Positions 19,488 through 29,499 are shown, counted from the stretch's first letter. The stretch is 54,148 nucleotides of DNA from Micromonospora thermarum (GCF_012034245.1 NZ_JAATEO010000035.1:1-54148); one strand, 5' to 3'. Program-made: numbers and translations. The notes: generated by a model from the sequence alone, not told the origin.

Positions 19488-20786
19488 ATGAGAAGAGCGA
19501 CGTCGCGGCTCGCCCTCGGGGCGGCCGTGGTCCTGCTGGCCGGCACCCTCACCGCCTGCCGGGGCGGTGACACCGAGAGCGACGCGTCCGGGCTGAAGAC
19601 CGACGTGGGCGTGACCTCCGAGCCCTGCCCGGAGGCGGTGGACAAGAACAAGGGCTGCATCTACCTCGGCATCATCTCCGACCTCACCGAGGGCCCCTTC
19701 CGGGCCCTCGCCGTGCCGATCACCGACGCCCAGAAGGCGTTCTGGAAGCGGGTCAACACGGCCGGGGGGATCGGCGACTACGAGGTGGACGTCACCCGGT
19801 ACGTGCGCGACAACAAGTACAACCCGCAGACCCACAACCAGGTCTACCAGGAGATCAAGCCGAACGTGCTGGCGTTGGCGCAGAGCCTCGGCTCGCCCAC
19901 CACCGGCGCGATCCTCGGCGACATGAAGGCCAACAACGTGATCGCCGCGCCGGCGGCGTGGACGTCCGGGTACGCCTTCGAGGACGTCATCATCGAGTCC
20001 GGCGCCAACTACTGCGTCGAGTCGATGAACGCCCTGGACTACGCCCGGGAGGCGTACAGCCCGAAGTCGCTGATGGCGGTGCACCTGGCCGGGGACTACG
20101 GCGACGACGCCGCCGCCGGGGTGAAGCTCGCCGCGCAGACCCTCGGGATGACCTTCACCGACGTCAAGACCGACTCGGGCGCCGACAAGCAGGCCGGCGC
20201 GATCCAGGCCATCCTGACGGGCAAGCCGGACCTGGTGGTGCTCACCATGGGCCCGGCCGACGCGGCCACCATCGTCGGCCAGGCCGTCGCCCGCGGCTTC
20301 GCCGGCCGGTTCATCGGCACCAGCCCCACCTGGAACCCGGCGCTGCTGCAGAGCCCGGCCGCCCCGGCGCTGCTCGCCAAGTACGAGCAGTCGGCGCCGT
20401 GGAACTCCTGGAGCACCGACACCCCGGGACACCGGGCGCTGCGGGAGGCGCTGCCCGGCGTCACCCCCAACGACGGCTACACCGCCGGCTGGGTGTGGTC
20501 GTACCCGATGAAGGCGGCGCTGGCGAAGGCCGTCGAGGACGGCGACCTCACCCGGGCGGGGCTGCTCAAGGCGGTCAAGTCCCTGACCAAGGTGGACTAC
20601 GAGGGCATGCTGCCGGACAATGCCGGCAACTACGCCGCCGGGCCCAACGACGGGGCGGTCCGGGTCACCGCCATCTACAAGCCGGACCCGGCCGGGCCGA
20701 CCGGGGTCAGCCGGGTGCGGGACCTCTTCACCGGGCCGACCGCGCAGGCGTACACGCTCGACCGGCCCTGCTACGAGAAGCTCTGA
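19488..20786 (+). CDS. livK: Lipoprotein substrate-binding protein of the ABC importer (LivK type)
   Basis: A 432-residue type I binding protein. A signal peptide with lipobox LTAC (Cys24) anchors it to the membrane. Two lobes follow; the mature protein begins with an acidic linker, then IYLGIISDLTEGPF, and contains SLMAVHLAGDYGDDAAAGVKL in outline near residue 185. The ligand is not evident; the family takes amino acids, urea, and aliphatic or aromatic acids. The acyl-CoA ligase in the operon favours a carboxylic acid. GAGGAAG precedes the ATG. It is the last gene before a strong terminator. Confidence 0.9.
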   Translation: MRRATSRLALGAAVVLLAGTLTACRGGDTESDASGLKTDVGVTSEPCPEAVDKNKGCIYLGIISDLTEGPFRALAVPITDAQKAFWKRVNTAGGIGDYEVDVTRYVRDNKYNPQTHNQVYQEIKPNVLALAQSLGSPTTGAILGDMKANNVIAAPAAWTSGYAFEDVIIESGANYCVESMNALDYAREAYSPKSLMAVHLAGDYGDDAAAGVKLAAQTLGMTFTDVKTDSGADKQAGAIQAILTGKPDLVVLTMGPADAATIVGQAVARGFAGRFIGTSPTWNPALLQSPAAPALLAKYEQSAPWNSWSTDTPGHRALREALPGVTPNDGYTAGWVWSYPMKAALAKAVEDGDLTRAGLLKAVKSLTKVDYEGMLPDNAGNYAAGPNDGAVRVTAIYKPDPAGPTGVSRVRDLFTGPTAQAYTLDRPCYEKL

Positions 20787-20798
20787 CGGATGTGCGGA

Positions 20799-20827
20799 AG
20801 GGTCCCCTGACAACGCCAGGGGACCCT
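20799..20827. terminator. Terminator between the ABC operon and the GH43 remnant
   Basis: A perfect 11-base-pair stem (AGGGTCCCCTG / CAGGGGACCCT) with a seven-base loop, followed by a CT-rich run. It separates convergent genes. The AAGGG arms resemble those of the lon/deaD terminator. Confidence 0.88.
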
Positions 20828-20837
20828 ACCCTTTCTC

Positions 20838-22412
20838 TCAGCGGTGGAACCGGAGGTAGTCGAACTGCGCGGTCACCGTAGGCTGCGCTCCGCCGTGGGC
20901 GATCAGGCCGATCCGTGGCGTGGTGTCGGCCGGGAACGTCCACACCCCACCCCACGTCCAGTTCCGGCCGTCCCGGCTGGAGCCGGCCCGGAACTCGTGT
21001 TCCCCGGTCGCCGGGTCCACCCGGTGGGCGAGCCGTAGCCACGTCGTGGTGGCGGGCGCGCCGACGATGTTGCCGCCGTACACGGGCTGGCCGGCGAAGG
21101 GCAGCTCGTAGCCGTACTCGACCTGGCGGGTGTTCCAGATCGCCACCTGCGCGAGCCGGGCGAACCGATCGTCGTCCACGTACGCCACCAGGCCGGCCTG
21201 CTGGTAGTTGCGCACGGTCTCCTCGCCCAGGTCCAGGGTCACCTTCGTCTCGACCACGTAGTCACCGGCCGGCGCGTCGCGCAGCAGCACGCTCGCCGTG
21301 TTGCCGGTGCCGACCAGGTCGCCGCCCTGCACCGGCCAGCGCAGCGCCCCGCCGGACACGGTGGCGGCCGGGTCCTCGCGCACCCACGTCCAGCCCGCGC
21401 CGAGCCCGCCGTCGAACTCCTCGGACCAGGCCGGGAGGAGCTGCCCGGCACGCGGCTCGGGCGCCGTCGTCCGGACCGGTCGGTGCAGCCGGGCGATGCT
21501 GGCGTTGTCGAACTCGGCGTCGCCGCCGGCCGCCGTGAGCGCGAGGCGGCCGACGACCGGGCGGTCCAGCGGCAGCGTCACCGCGGCGAGCTGGTCGCCG
21601 AGGCGTGCCGGGCTCAGCTCCGCGACGAGCTGGTGCCCGCGGACCTCGACGGCGAGGTTGCCCGGGTCGGTGGCGCGCCACGCGGCGGGCAGCGGGGCGG
21701 TGGCGGCCCGCGTACCGTCGCGGGCCACCAGCCGGCGGGCCGTGGCGTCCACCGTGACCTCGACCCGGTCGCCCAGGACGATCCCGGCGGACGCGGCGTC
21801 GGCCACCCGCAGGTCGGTCTCCGCGCGTACGTCCCCGCCGACGGTGGTACGGCTGGTGAGGGTGCCGCGGCCGACCAGCCGGCCGTCGGCGGCCCGCCAC
21901 CCGTCCGTGCCCTGCCACCCGGCGAGGCCGGCGTCGAACCGGTCGTCGAGTCGCCCGGTGGTGACCGGCGCCGGCCGTGGCCCGTCCGAGGGGCCGGTGC
22001 CCGCGTTCACGGTGGGCCAGCCGTCGACCCAGTCCAGCCGGTCGAGCAGCATCGGCCGCTCGTTGATGCCGAACGGCTCGTCCAGGTACGGGTCCGCCCG
22101 GTCGATGCCGTGGTAGACGATCCAGTCCTGCCCGGACAGGTCGGTGACGAACCCGTTGTGCCCGACGCCGATCCAGCGGTTGCCGTTCTGCGTGAGCACC
22201 GGCGTGCCGCCGGCCCGGGAGGCGACCAGCGGGAGCCCGTCCCGGTCGACGAACGGGCCGCGCGGGCTGCGCGACCGGCCGACGTGGACGGAGTAGCCGG
22301 TGGCCGGGCCGGCGCAGCAGTTGGCCGTCGACGCGAACAGGTAGTACCAGCCGTCGCGCCGCAGCACGTAGCTGCCCTCGTGACAGGTCGGTGCCGGGCG
22401 AAGCGTCGCCGT
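20838..22412 (-). pseudogene. GH43 glycosidase, N-terminal part missing
   Basis: The remaining frame starts inside the catalytic beta-propeller at CHEGSYVLRRDGWYYLFAS; the Glu there is the expected general acid of family 43. About 200 residues carrying the catalytic base and the signal peptide are absent. Downstream are the rest of the propeller (TQNGNRWIGVGHNGFV) and two beta-sandwich domains; the last, with VAYVDDDRFARLAQVA, is a typical beta-xylosidase/arabinosidase C-terminal domain. The first in-frame start codon is a GTG at 22367, but a protein from there would lack two catalytic residues. The cut lies near 22390-22412, just before the ArsR start. It was probably a secreted arabinan or xylan hydrolase. 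Confidence 0.8.
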
Positions 22413-22426
22413 GCCACCATGGGCGG

Positions 22427-22744
22427 ATGAGCACCGCCGTCAGTGGTGGTCCGGCCCTGGCCCGGCTCGCCACCCTGCTCGCCGACGACACCCGGGCCCG
22501 GATCTGCCTGGCGCTGCTGGACGGGCGGGCGTGGACCGCGGGCGAGTTGGCCCGGCTGGCCGGGGTCGCGCCCTCCACCACGAGCGACCACCTCACCCGG
22601 CTGGTCCGGGGCGGGCTGCTCACCGAGGAACGGCAGGGGCGGCACCGGTACGTCCGACTCGCCGGCCCGTCGGTGGCCCAGCTCGTCGAGGACCTGGCCG
22701 CGCACGCTCCGGCCCCGCCGGTGCCGGTCCGCCGCCCGAGGTGA
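22427..22744 (+). pseudogene. ArsR-family regulator, C-terminally truncated
   Basis: A 105-residue frame with a complete ArsR-type winged helix: DDTRARICLALLDGRAWTAGELA, then the recognition helix region VAPSTTSDHLTRLV and the wing EERQGRHRYVRLA. Actinobacterial homologues of this subtype continue for about another 100 residues after the DLAA helix; here the frame ends after a short Pro/Arg stretch exactly where the next gene remnant begins. It may still bind DNA. The ATG at 22427 has only a weak GGGCGG site. The sensed signal is unknown. Confidence 0.65.
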
Positions 22745-23193
22745 CCGCCGCCAAGGTGGCGGCGGTCAAGGTCGCGGTGCCCGAGCTGTTCGTCAACGCC
22801 CGTACGGATACCTGGTGGCTCGGTGTCCCGGACCCGCTGCCGGCCACGCTCCATCGGGCACGGGTGTACCGGGAGGCGGGCGCCGACGGCGTCTTCGTGC
22901 CCGGCGTCCTCGACGCGCGGACCGTCGGGGTGCTCGTCGCCGGGATCGAGGGGCCGCTGAACGTGCTGTACCTGCCGGGCGGACCGCCGGTCGGTGAGCT
23001 GGGTGCTCTCGGGGTGGCCCGGGTCAGTACGGGATCCCTGCTGTTCCGGGCGGCGCTCGGCGCGGCGCTGGACGCCCTCGACGCCGCCGTCTCCGGCCGG
23101 CCGGCGCGGACCGAACCGCCCTCGTACGCCGAGGTGCAGCGGTTGAGCCCGGTGTCCGCGGGGGAGCCGTTCGCGCCCGGGAGACCGTGCTGA
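22741..23193 (+). pseudogene. PEP mutase / isocitrate lyase family protein, N-terminally truncated
   Basis: The frame carries the C-terminal half of this TIM-barrel family: AAKVAAVKVAV then LFVNARTDTWWLG, the barrel strands ADGVFVPGVLD and LNVLYLPGGPP, and the terminal GALGVARVSTGS helix region. The first half, with the catalytic Mg-binding DxD and the active-site loop, is missing, so the product cannot be active. A GTG at 22741 overlaps the ArsR stop but is probably not a real start. Full-length members are about 255-280 residues; about 150 remain. Confidence 0.75.
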
Positions 23194-23307
23194 TTCCGTG
23201 CGGGGGAAAATAGGAGGATTGTTCGGGCTTTGGCCGCCACGCGTGATTACGGTGTTACAGAGGGTGACGTACACCGCGATGCCGTGACGCGAGAGAGGGA
23301 CCCGACC

Positions 23308-24276
23308 ATGCGCGTGCCCAGTCGAAGCCCGGGACAGCAACCCGGTCCTCCCGTCTCGCCCGCCGCGCCGGCCCGGCGGCGCGCACCCGCCGTGTCGCTC
23401 CGCCGTACGCCGGCGACCGAGCCCGACCTGGACGCGTACCGGGCGGCCGTCGCCGACCTGCTGGTCGAGATCGGCGCGCTCGCCGACGCCTCCTGCATCG
23501 CCGCCCGGCAGGTGCTGGTCGACCAACGGCTGCGCGAACCCGCCCTCGCCGCGGTGCTCGACGCCACCCCGCAGGGGCTGGTCGGCGCCCGCGAGACGCT
23601 GCTGCTCGAAATGGCCCGGTACCAGCCGAACGAGCGCAGCTCGGCCGGTGACCTCGCCGCCCTCGTTCGGATCTACCTGCTGTCCCGCATCGACGTGATG
23701 TGGTGGCGGGACGCCCCCACGTACCTCACGGACAAGCAGGTCAACGGCAGCCCGGACCTCGTCGACCTGGAGTGGCTGCGCCGGCGGGACCTGCTGCGCT
23801 TCCGCTACCAGGAGCAGCCGGCCACGCTGCTCGGCCGGGGCGTGCGGGCGGTGCGCCGCCGCGTCCTCCCCGGCGCCACCCCGCGGACGGCCGGCCTGCT
23901 GTTCCGCCGGACCCGCCGGGAGGTCGTGGCGTTGCTCAACGACATCGGCCGAGAGTTCGCCGCCCGTACGCCGGCCGCCACCCCGCCGCTGTGGGTGACC
24001 AGCCTCGTCCGCAGCGCGGAGCACCAGCACCGGCTGCGCCGGCTGGGGTACGCGGCGATGGTGCCGAGCGGGCACTGCCTCGGCTGGGCGGTGGACGTGG
24101 AGCTGGAGTGGTTCGAGCGGTTCGGGGTCCGGGACACCCTGGCCGAGCTGCTGCTCGCCCGGCAGCGGGCCGGCGAGGTCAATGTCGTCGACGAGGGCCA
24201 GGCCTGGCACCTGTGCCTCGCGCCGGCGGCACGTCAGCGCCTGCGCCGGGCGTACGAAGCCGAGATGGGGGTCTGA
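23308..24276 (+). CDS. DUF5715-like (peptidase M15-fold-like) protein
   Basis: A 322-residue protein without a clear signal peptide. The last 120 residues resemble DUF5715/M15-like peptidoglycan-binding folds: WVTSLVRSAEHQHRLRRLGY, then PSGHCLGWAVDV, where the H-x(6)-D spacing matches the zinc-ligand motif of M15 peptidases, and a late WHLCL carrying a third His. The first 200 residues are helical and unrecognised. ATG 23308 follows GAGAGAGGGA; the open frame extends 26 codons upstream. It sits four bases before asnB, so the two are coupled. A role in cell-wall chemistry is possible but not shown. Confidence 0.6.
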   Translation: MRVPSRSPGQQPGPPVSPAAPARRRAPAVSLRRTPATEPDLDAYRAAVADLLVEIGALADASCIAARQVLVDQRLREPALAAVLDATPQGLVGARETLLLEMARYQPNERSSAGDLAALVRIYLLSRIDVMWWRDAPTYLTDKQVNGSPDLVDLEWLRRRDLLRFRYQEQPATLLGRGVRAVRRRVLPGATPRTAGLLFRRTRREVVALLNDIGREFAARTPAATPPLWVTSLVRSAEHQHRLRRLGYAAMVPSGHCLGWAVDVELEWFERFGVRDTLAELLLARQRAGEVNVVDEGQAWHLCLAPAARQRLRRAYEAEMGV

Positions 24277-24280
24277 GCCG

Positions 24281-25891
24281 ATGTGCGGCATCACGCTGAG
24301 CATCGGCCCCGAGGCCGACCCGGCCATCTTCCGGGGGATGCTGGCCACGCTCGAGCCGCGCGGCGAGGTGACCGAGACCCGGTACGAGAACGGCCTGCTC
24401 ACCGGCGTCCGCCGGCTGCGGGTGGTGGACCGCGACCGGGCCGTGCAGCCCTGGGTGTCCGACGACGAGGCGTGGGTGCTCTGCTACAACGGCGAGGTCT
24501 TCAACCACGACGAGCTGCGGGCGGAGCTGACCGCGCTCGGGCACCGCTTCCGCAGCCTGAGCGACACCGAGGTGGTGCTCGCCGCGTACCTGTGGTGGGG
24601 CGAGGGGATGGTCAGCCGGCTGCGCGGCGAGTACGCCTTCGCGATCGTGGAGCGGGCCAGCGGCCGTGTGTACCTGGTGCGCGATCCGCTCGGCGTCAAG
24701 CCGCTGTACTGGACGCGTACCCCCGGGTGCCTGCACGTGGCGAGTGAGGTCAAGGCCCTGGTCGGGTTCGGGACCCCGATCGGCGAGGTGCCGCCCGGCC
24801 ACCACGGCTGGGCGGACCCGGACCTGCCGGTCCGGCTTCGCCCGTACGTCGACCTGCTCGCCCTCGGCGACGGACTGCCGCCGGTGGACGACCCGGACGA
24901 GGCCGCCCTGCTCGTCCGCGCCGCCCTCACCGACAGCATCCGCCGCCGGGTGGACACCGACCTCACCGTCGGGGTGGTGCTGTCCGGGGGCCTGGACAGC
25001 TCGCTGGCCCTGCTCCACGTGCGCGAGATGCACCCGGACTGTGTCGCCGTCACCGTCGGCGTCCCGGAGAGTCCCGACGTCGCGTACGCCCGGCGGCTGG
25101 CGAGGGACCTCGGCGTGCCGCACGTGGTGGTGGAGCTGCGCCCCCGCGACATCCGGCTCGCGGAGATCCGGGAGGCGATCCGCGTCTCGGAGCTCACCGA
25201 GTACGGCGACATCATCAACGCGGTGGTGTCGGTGCCGCTCTTCCGGCGGATGCACGAACTCGGCGTGAAGGTGGTGCTCACCGGCGACGGCTCGGACGAG
25301 CTGTTCGGCGGCTACCCCATGTACCACCAGGTCGGCCCCGAGGCGGCCCGCCGGCTCTTCCTCCACAAGATCCGCAACCTCTTCCGTACGGAGTTGCAGC
25401 GGGTCGACCGGACCAGCATGGCGTACGGGGTGGAGGCCCGCGTCCCGTTCCTCGACCTGAGCGTGGTCGAGCTGGCCATGCGCCTGCCGGTCGGGCTGAA
25501 GATGCGCGACGGGCAGGAGAAGTGGATCGTCCGCCGGGCGTTCGCCGACCTGCTGCCGGACTACATCCGACGCCGGCCGAAGAACCCGATGTCGTACTCC
25601 TCCGGCCTGCACGAGCGTGCCCGCCTGTACAAGCCGCTCTTCGCCCGGCTGCACCGGTCCTTCCGCTACGACCTGCTGGAGCCGGTGCGCCGCGACTTCG
25701 ACAGCGTGCTCACCCGCTGCGGCAACGACCTGGACCGGGCGCTCGCCGCCGGCCGGGCCCGGCCCGACTACACGATCCTGGAGCACGCCCGGGACCTGGT
25801 GGGCGCGGCGAAGTGGAACGCGGTGCCGGTGGTGCGCCGGCTGGTCGGGCCGCGCCGCACCCGGGGGGACGGCGCGCCGCTGCCGGGGTGA
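24281..25891 (+). CDS. asnB: Glutamine-hydrolysing asparagine synthetase
   Basis: A 536-residue AsnB. The N-terminal glutaminase domain has the nucleophile Cys2 (MCGI), RLRVVD, YNGEVFNHDELR and SDTEVV. The synthetase domain has the pyrophosphate loop VVLSGGLDSS near residue 240 and GDGSDELFGGY near 335, followed by EARVPFLD. All key residues are present, so it should make asparagine from aspartate with glutamine as nitrogen donor, or amidate a related substrate. The C-terminal codons and the stop lie in a 22-base tandem repeat. It is coupled to the DUF5715-like gene, which suggests a pathway role rather than general housekeeping. Confidence 0.92.
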   Translation: MCGITLSIGPEADPAIFRGMLATLEPRGEVTETRYENGLLTGVRRLRVVDRDRAVQPWVSDDEAWVLCYNGEVFNHDELRAELTALGHRFRSLSDTEVVLAAYLWWGEGMVSRLRGEYAFAIVERASGRVYLVRDPLGVKPLYWTRTPGCLHVASEVKALVGFGTPIGEVPPGHHGWADPDLPVRLRPYVDLLALGDGLPPVDDPDEAALLVRAALTDSIRRRVDTDLTVGVVLSGGLDSSLALLHVREMHPDCVAVTVGVPESPDVAYARRLARDLGVPHVVVELRPRDIRLAEIREAIRVSELTEYGDIINAVVSVPLFRRMHELGVKVVLTGDGSDELFGGYPMYHQVGPEAARRLFLHKIRNLFRTELQRVDRTSMAYGVEARVPFLDLSVVELAMRLPVGLKMRDGQEKWIVRRAFADLLPDYIRRRPKNPMSYSSGLHERARLYKPLFARLHRSFRYDLLEPVRRDFDSVLTRCGNDLDRALAAGRARPDYTILEHARDLVGAAKWNAVPVVRRLVGPRRTRGDGAPLPG

Positions 25892-25943
25892 CGGCGTGCC
25901 ATTGCCAGGGGGACGGCGCGCCGCTGCCGGGGTGACGGCGCGC
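25868..25943 (+). repeat. 22-base tandem repeat across the asnB stop codon
   Basis: Three units starting GACGGCG (25868, 25890, 25912) and a partial fourth (25934). Units 1 and 3 are identical; unit 2 differs at several bases. The asnB stop falls at the unit 1/2 boundary. Confidence 0.9.
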
Positions 25944-25973
25944 GCCGCCTCAGGGTCACGCGGATCCGTGGGG

Positions 25974-25994
25974 TTGACTCTGACACCGTGTCAG
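25974..25994 (+). promoter_or_regulatory. MerR-type promoter/operator
   Basis: TTGACT is followed directly by the perfect dyad CTGACAC-C-GTGTCAG. This is the layout of MerR-regulated promoters, with the dyad in the spacer. It lies 20 bases before the MerR fragment. Confidence 0.65.
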
Positions 25995-26013
25995 GGCCGA
26001 CCGTGGAGGGACC

Positions 26014-26121
26014 GTGTTCGCCATCGGAGACTTCGCCAGGCTCGGCCGGGTGTCGGTGCGGATGCTGCGTCACTACGACAGCATCGGCCTGCTCCGGCCG
26101 GCCGCACGGAGGGTCGCATGA
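26014..26121 (+). pseudogene. MerR regulator, DNA-binding domain fragment
   Basis: GTG 26014 opens 35 codons encoding the first half of a MerR winged helix (IGDFARLGRVSVRMLRHYDSIGLLRP), then the frame shifts into a short tail and stops at 26119-26121. The wing, second helix pair and dimerisation helix, about 75 residues, are missing. The C-terminal effector domain follows in another frame. The gene was evidently one MerR-GyrI-like protein that has lost an internal piece. Confidence 0.75.
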
Positions 26122-26588
26122 CCAGCCAGGACGTCGTACTCAAGGAGATCCCATCGGTCCGCGTCGCGGAGCTGACGGCGGTCGCGCGCAGCTACGAGGC
26201 CCCGGACATCGGCCCGGTGATCCAGCCGCTCTACCCGGCGCTGTTCCGGCGGCTCGAGGCGGCGGGCGTGCCGCCGGCCGGGCCGGGCCTGGCCTGGTAC
26301 GAGCCGGCCGGTGACGGGGAGCAGGTCGTCGTGCACGCCGGTGTCGGCGTCGGGGTCGACCCGGACCGGGCCCGCGACTTCGCGATCGTCGACCTGCCGG
26401 CGGCGGCCACCATCATCCACCACGGGCCGATGGACGAGGTGGAGGGCACCATGCAGGTCCTGGCCCGCTGGATCGAGGAGAACGGCTGGCGGGCGGACGG
26501 CTACGCCCGCGAGCTGTACGTGGAGTACTGCGCCGACGACCCGTCCGGCGGCGTCACCGAGCTGCAACTGCCGGTCCGCCGGGACTGA
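26118..26588 (+). CDS. GyrI-like small-molecule-binding domain protein (MerR remnant)
   Basis: A 156-residue frame forming a whole GyrI/BmrR-type effector domain: VVLKEIPSVRVAELTAVARSY, LAWYEPAGDG, ATIIHHGPMDEV with the conserved Glu, WIEENGWRADGYARELY and a closing VTELQLPV. In relatives this domain is the C-terminal half of a MerR regulator. ATG 26118 overlaps the MerR-fragment stop (ATGA), so a separate protein could be made, and stand-alone GyrI-like proteins exist. More likely it is the second half of a broken gene. Confidence 0.7.
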   Translation: MTSQDVVLKEIPSVRVAELTAVARSYEAPDIGPVIQPLYPALFRRLEAAGVPPAGPGLAWYEPAGDGEQVVVHAGVGVGVDPDRARDFAIVDLPAAATIIHHGPMDEVEGTMQVLARWIEENGWRADGYARELYVEYCADDPSGGVTELQLPVRRD

Positions 26589-26621
26589 CCGGGGCGCGGC
26601 CCGCCGCGCCAACGGGGGGAC

Positions 26622-26656
26622 GCGCCGGTCCCGGCCGTTCGTGCCGGGACCGGCGC
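26622..26656. terminator. Bidirectional terminator
   Basis: A perfect 14-base-pair stem (GCGCCGGTCCCGGC and its complement) with a seven-base loop, between two convergent genes. Confidence 0.88.
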
Positions 26657-26663
26657 GGGCGGC

Positions 26664-27002
26664 TCAGGCGTTGTCGGCGTCCCCAGCGGCGCGGATCCGG
26701 GCGACAAGCTGCTCCAGCGCGGCCACCTCCGCGCGCAACGCGGCGCGGCCGGCCCGGGTCAGCCGCAGCCAGGTGCACGGCCGACGTCCCTCGTAGCCCT
26801 TGACCACCTGGAGCAGGCCCGCCCGCTCCAGGATCTGCAGGTGCCGGTTGAGGTTGCCGTCGGTCAGGCCGAGCTCGTCGCGCAGGGTGGCGAACCGGCA
26901 CTCGTGCGCCTCGCTGAGCACGGTGAGGATGCCGAGCCGCACCCGCTGGTGGACCACGTCGTCGAGGGCGGTCGCCGGGTGCGGGTGCTGCCCGTCAGTC
27001 AC
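26664..27002 (-). CDS. Winged-helix transcriptional regulator
   Basis: A 112-residue regulator of the MarR/PadR-like winged-helix class often labelled DUF-type transcriptional regulators. It has VRLGILTVLSEAHECRFATLRDELGLT in outline, the recognition helix DGNLNRHLQILERAGL and a wing with GRRPCTWLRLT. A C-terminal helix (LRAEVAALEQLVARI) should dimerise. GTG 27002 is chosen; it overlaps the stop of an upstream membrane-protein remnant, the usual arrangement for a regulator co-transcribed with an exporter or membrane sensor. Most of that partner is gone. Confidence 0.8.
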   Translation of the reverse strand: MTDGQHPHPATALDDVVHQRVRLGILTVLSEAHECRFATLRDELGLTDGNLNRHLQILERAGLLQVVKGYEGRRPCTWLRLTRAGRAALRAEVAALEQLVARIRAAGDADNA

Positions 27003-27075
27003 GGGCACCACGCCGGGTGGCGGCGAGGCTGACGGCGGCGGTGACCAGCAGCGGCAGGGCCATCAGCACAACCAG
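26995..27075 (-). pseudogene. C-terminal remnant of a membrane protein
   Basis: About 27 residues (LVVLMALPLLVTAAVSLAATR then RGARD and a stop) that form the last membrane helix of a protein normally encoded just before the winged-helix regulator. Its upstream part is replaced by the kinase fragment on the other strand. Confidence 0.55.
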
Positions 27076-27858
27076 GCCGTCGCGCTGGCCCAGCTCGGCG
27101 CGGACGTGGGCCTGCTGGCCGTGGCCGGCGACGACGAGGTCGGCGAGCGGTTGCTCGCCCAGGCCCGGGCCGACGGGATCGACGTCGGCACGGTACGGCG
27201 GCGGCCGGGCGTCCGGACCGGACTGATCGTGGACGTCGTCGACGGGCGCGGGCACTGGCGCTACCTGGAGGACCTGCCGGACGACGTACTCGTCACCCCC
27301 GACGACGTGGCGTGGGCCGCCCCCTCGCTGCGTGCCGCGCGGGCCGTCCTGGTGCAGCTCCAGCAGCCACCGGTGGCGGCCCTGGCCGCGGCGCGTACCG
27401 CCCGCGACGGCGGGGCGATGGTCGTCCTCGACGGGGCCCCGTCCGACCCGGCCGCCACGGAGGACCTGCTGGCGCTCGCCGACGTGCTGCGCGCGGACGC
27501 ACAGGAGGCCGAACAGATCACGGGCGACCGGCCGGAGGACGCGGACGCCGGGCTCGCCGCCGGCCGGGCGCTCGTGAGCCGCGGTCCCTCCCTGGCGGCG
27601 ATCGAGGTGTCCGGCGTCGGCAACGCCTTCGTCTGGCCCGACGGCGAGCTGTTCGTGCCGCTGAGCGAGACACCGACCGTCGACAGCACCGGTGCCGGGG
27701 ACGCCTTCGTCGCCGCGCTCACCCAGGCTCTACTGGCCGGCGAGGCGCGGGACCGGGCCGCCCGGCTGGCGGTGGCGGCGGCCGGCGCCACGGTGGGACA
27801 CCCCGGCGGCCGGCCGGCACTGGACCCGGACGCTATCCGGGAGCAGCTCGACCGCATC
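27070..27858 (+). pseudogene. PfkB-family sugar kinase, N-terminally truncated
   Basis: Homology starts at NQAVALAQLGADVGLLA, inside the GGKGAN-Q motif of ribokinase-type kinases, so about 35 N-terminal residues are missing. The rest is good: VLDGAPSDP, the second PfkB signature DSTGAGDAFVAAL with the catalytic Asp, and a normal end near DAIREQLDRI. No stop follows in frame; the frame runs on antisense to the next gene. There is no start codon context. It lost its front together with the opposing membrane gene. Confidence 0.8.
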
Positions 27859-27925
27859 CCCACCTGGACCCGGGGCGGCAGCCGTCGGTGCGGCGGGTCG
27901 CTCGTGACGGCGACGGCCGGACGCG

Positions 27926-27961
27926 ACCGGGCCCGGCCCCGCGAGGGGAGCCGGGCCCGGT
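27926..27961. terminator. Terminator of LVIVD gene 1
   Basis: A perfect 12-base-pair stem (ACCGGGCCCGGC and its complement) directly after the LVIVD-1 stop on the minus strand. Closely related hairpins follow the other two LVIVD copies. Confidence 0.85.
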
Positions 27962-27972
27962 GGTACGGCTGG

Positions 27973-29418
<1,446 letters not shown>

Positions 29419-29499
29419 CGGCGGCGCCCTTCGCAAGGGGATGATGATAGGGCCACACCTTACCGTCGACTGACCGTCATCGATAGAGCTCGAACGCGA

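Noticed and set aside
20799..20827. GH43 terminator hairpin considered as an attenuator or repeat element
   Set aside because: Its position between two converging 3' ends and its stem/loop form are fully explained by a bidirectional terminator.
21262..24402. Very long open frame on the minus strand (over 1000 codons)
   Set aside because: It is antisense to the DUF5715-like, PEP-mutase and ArsR frames and out of frame with GH43; Arg/Gly/Pro-rich translation is typical of GC-rich shadow frames.
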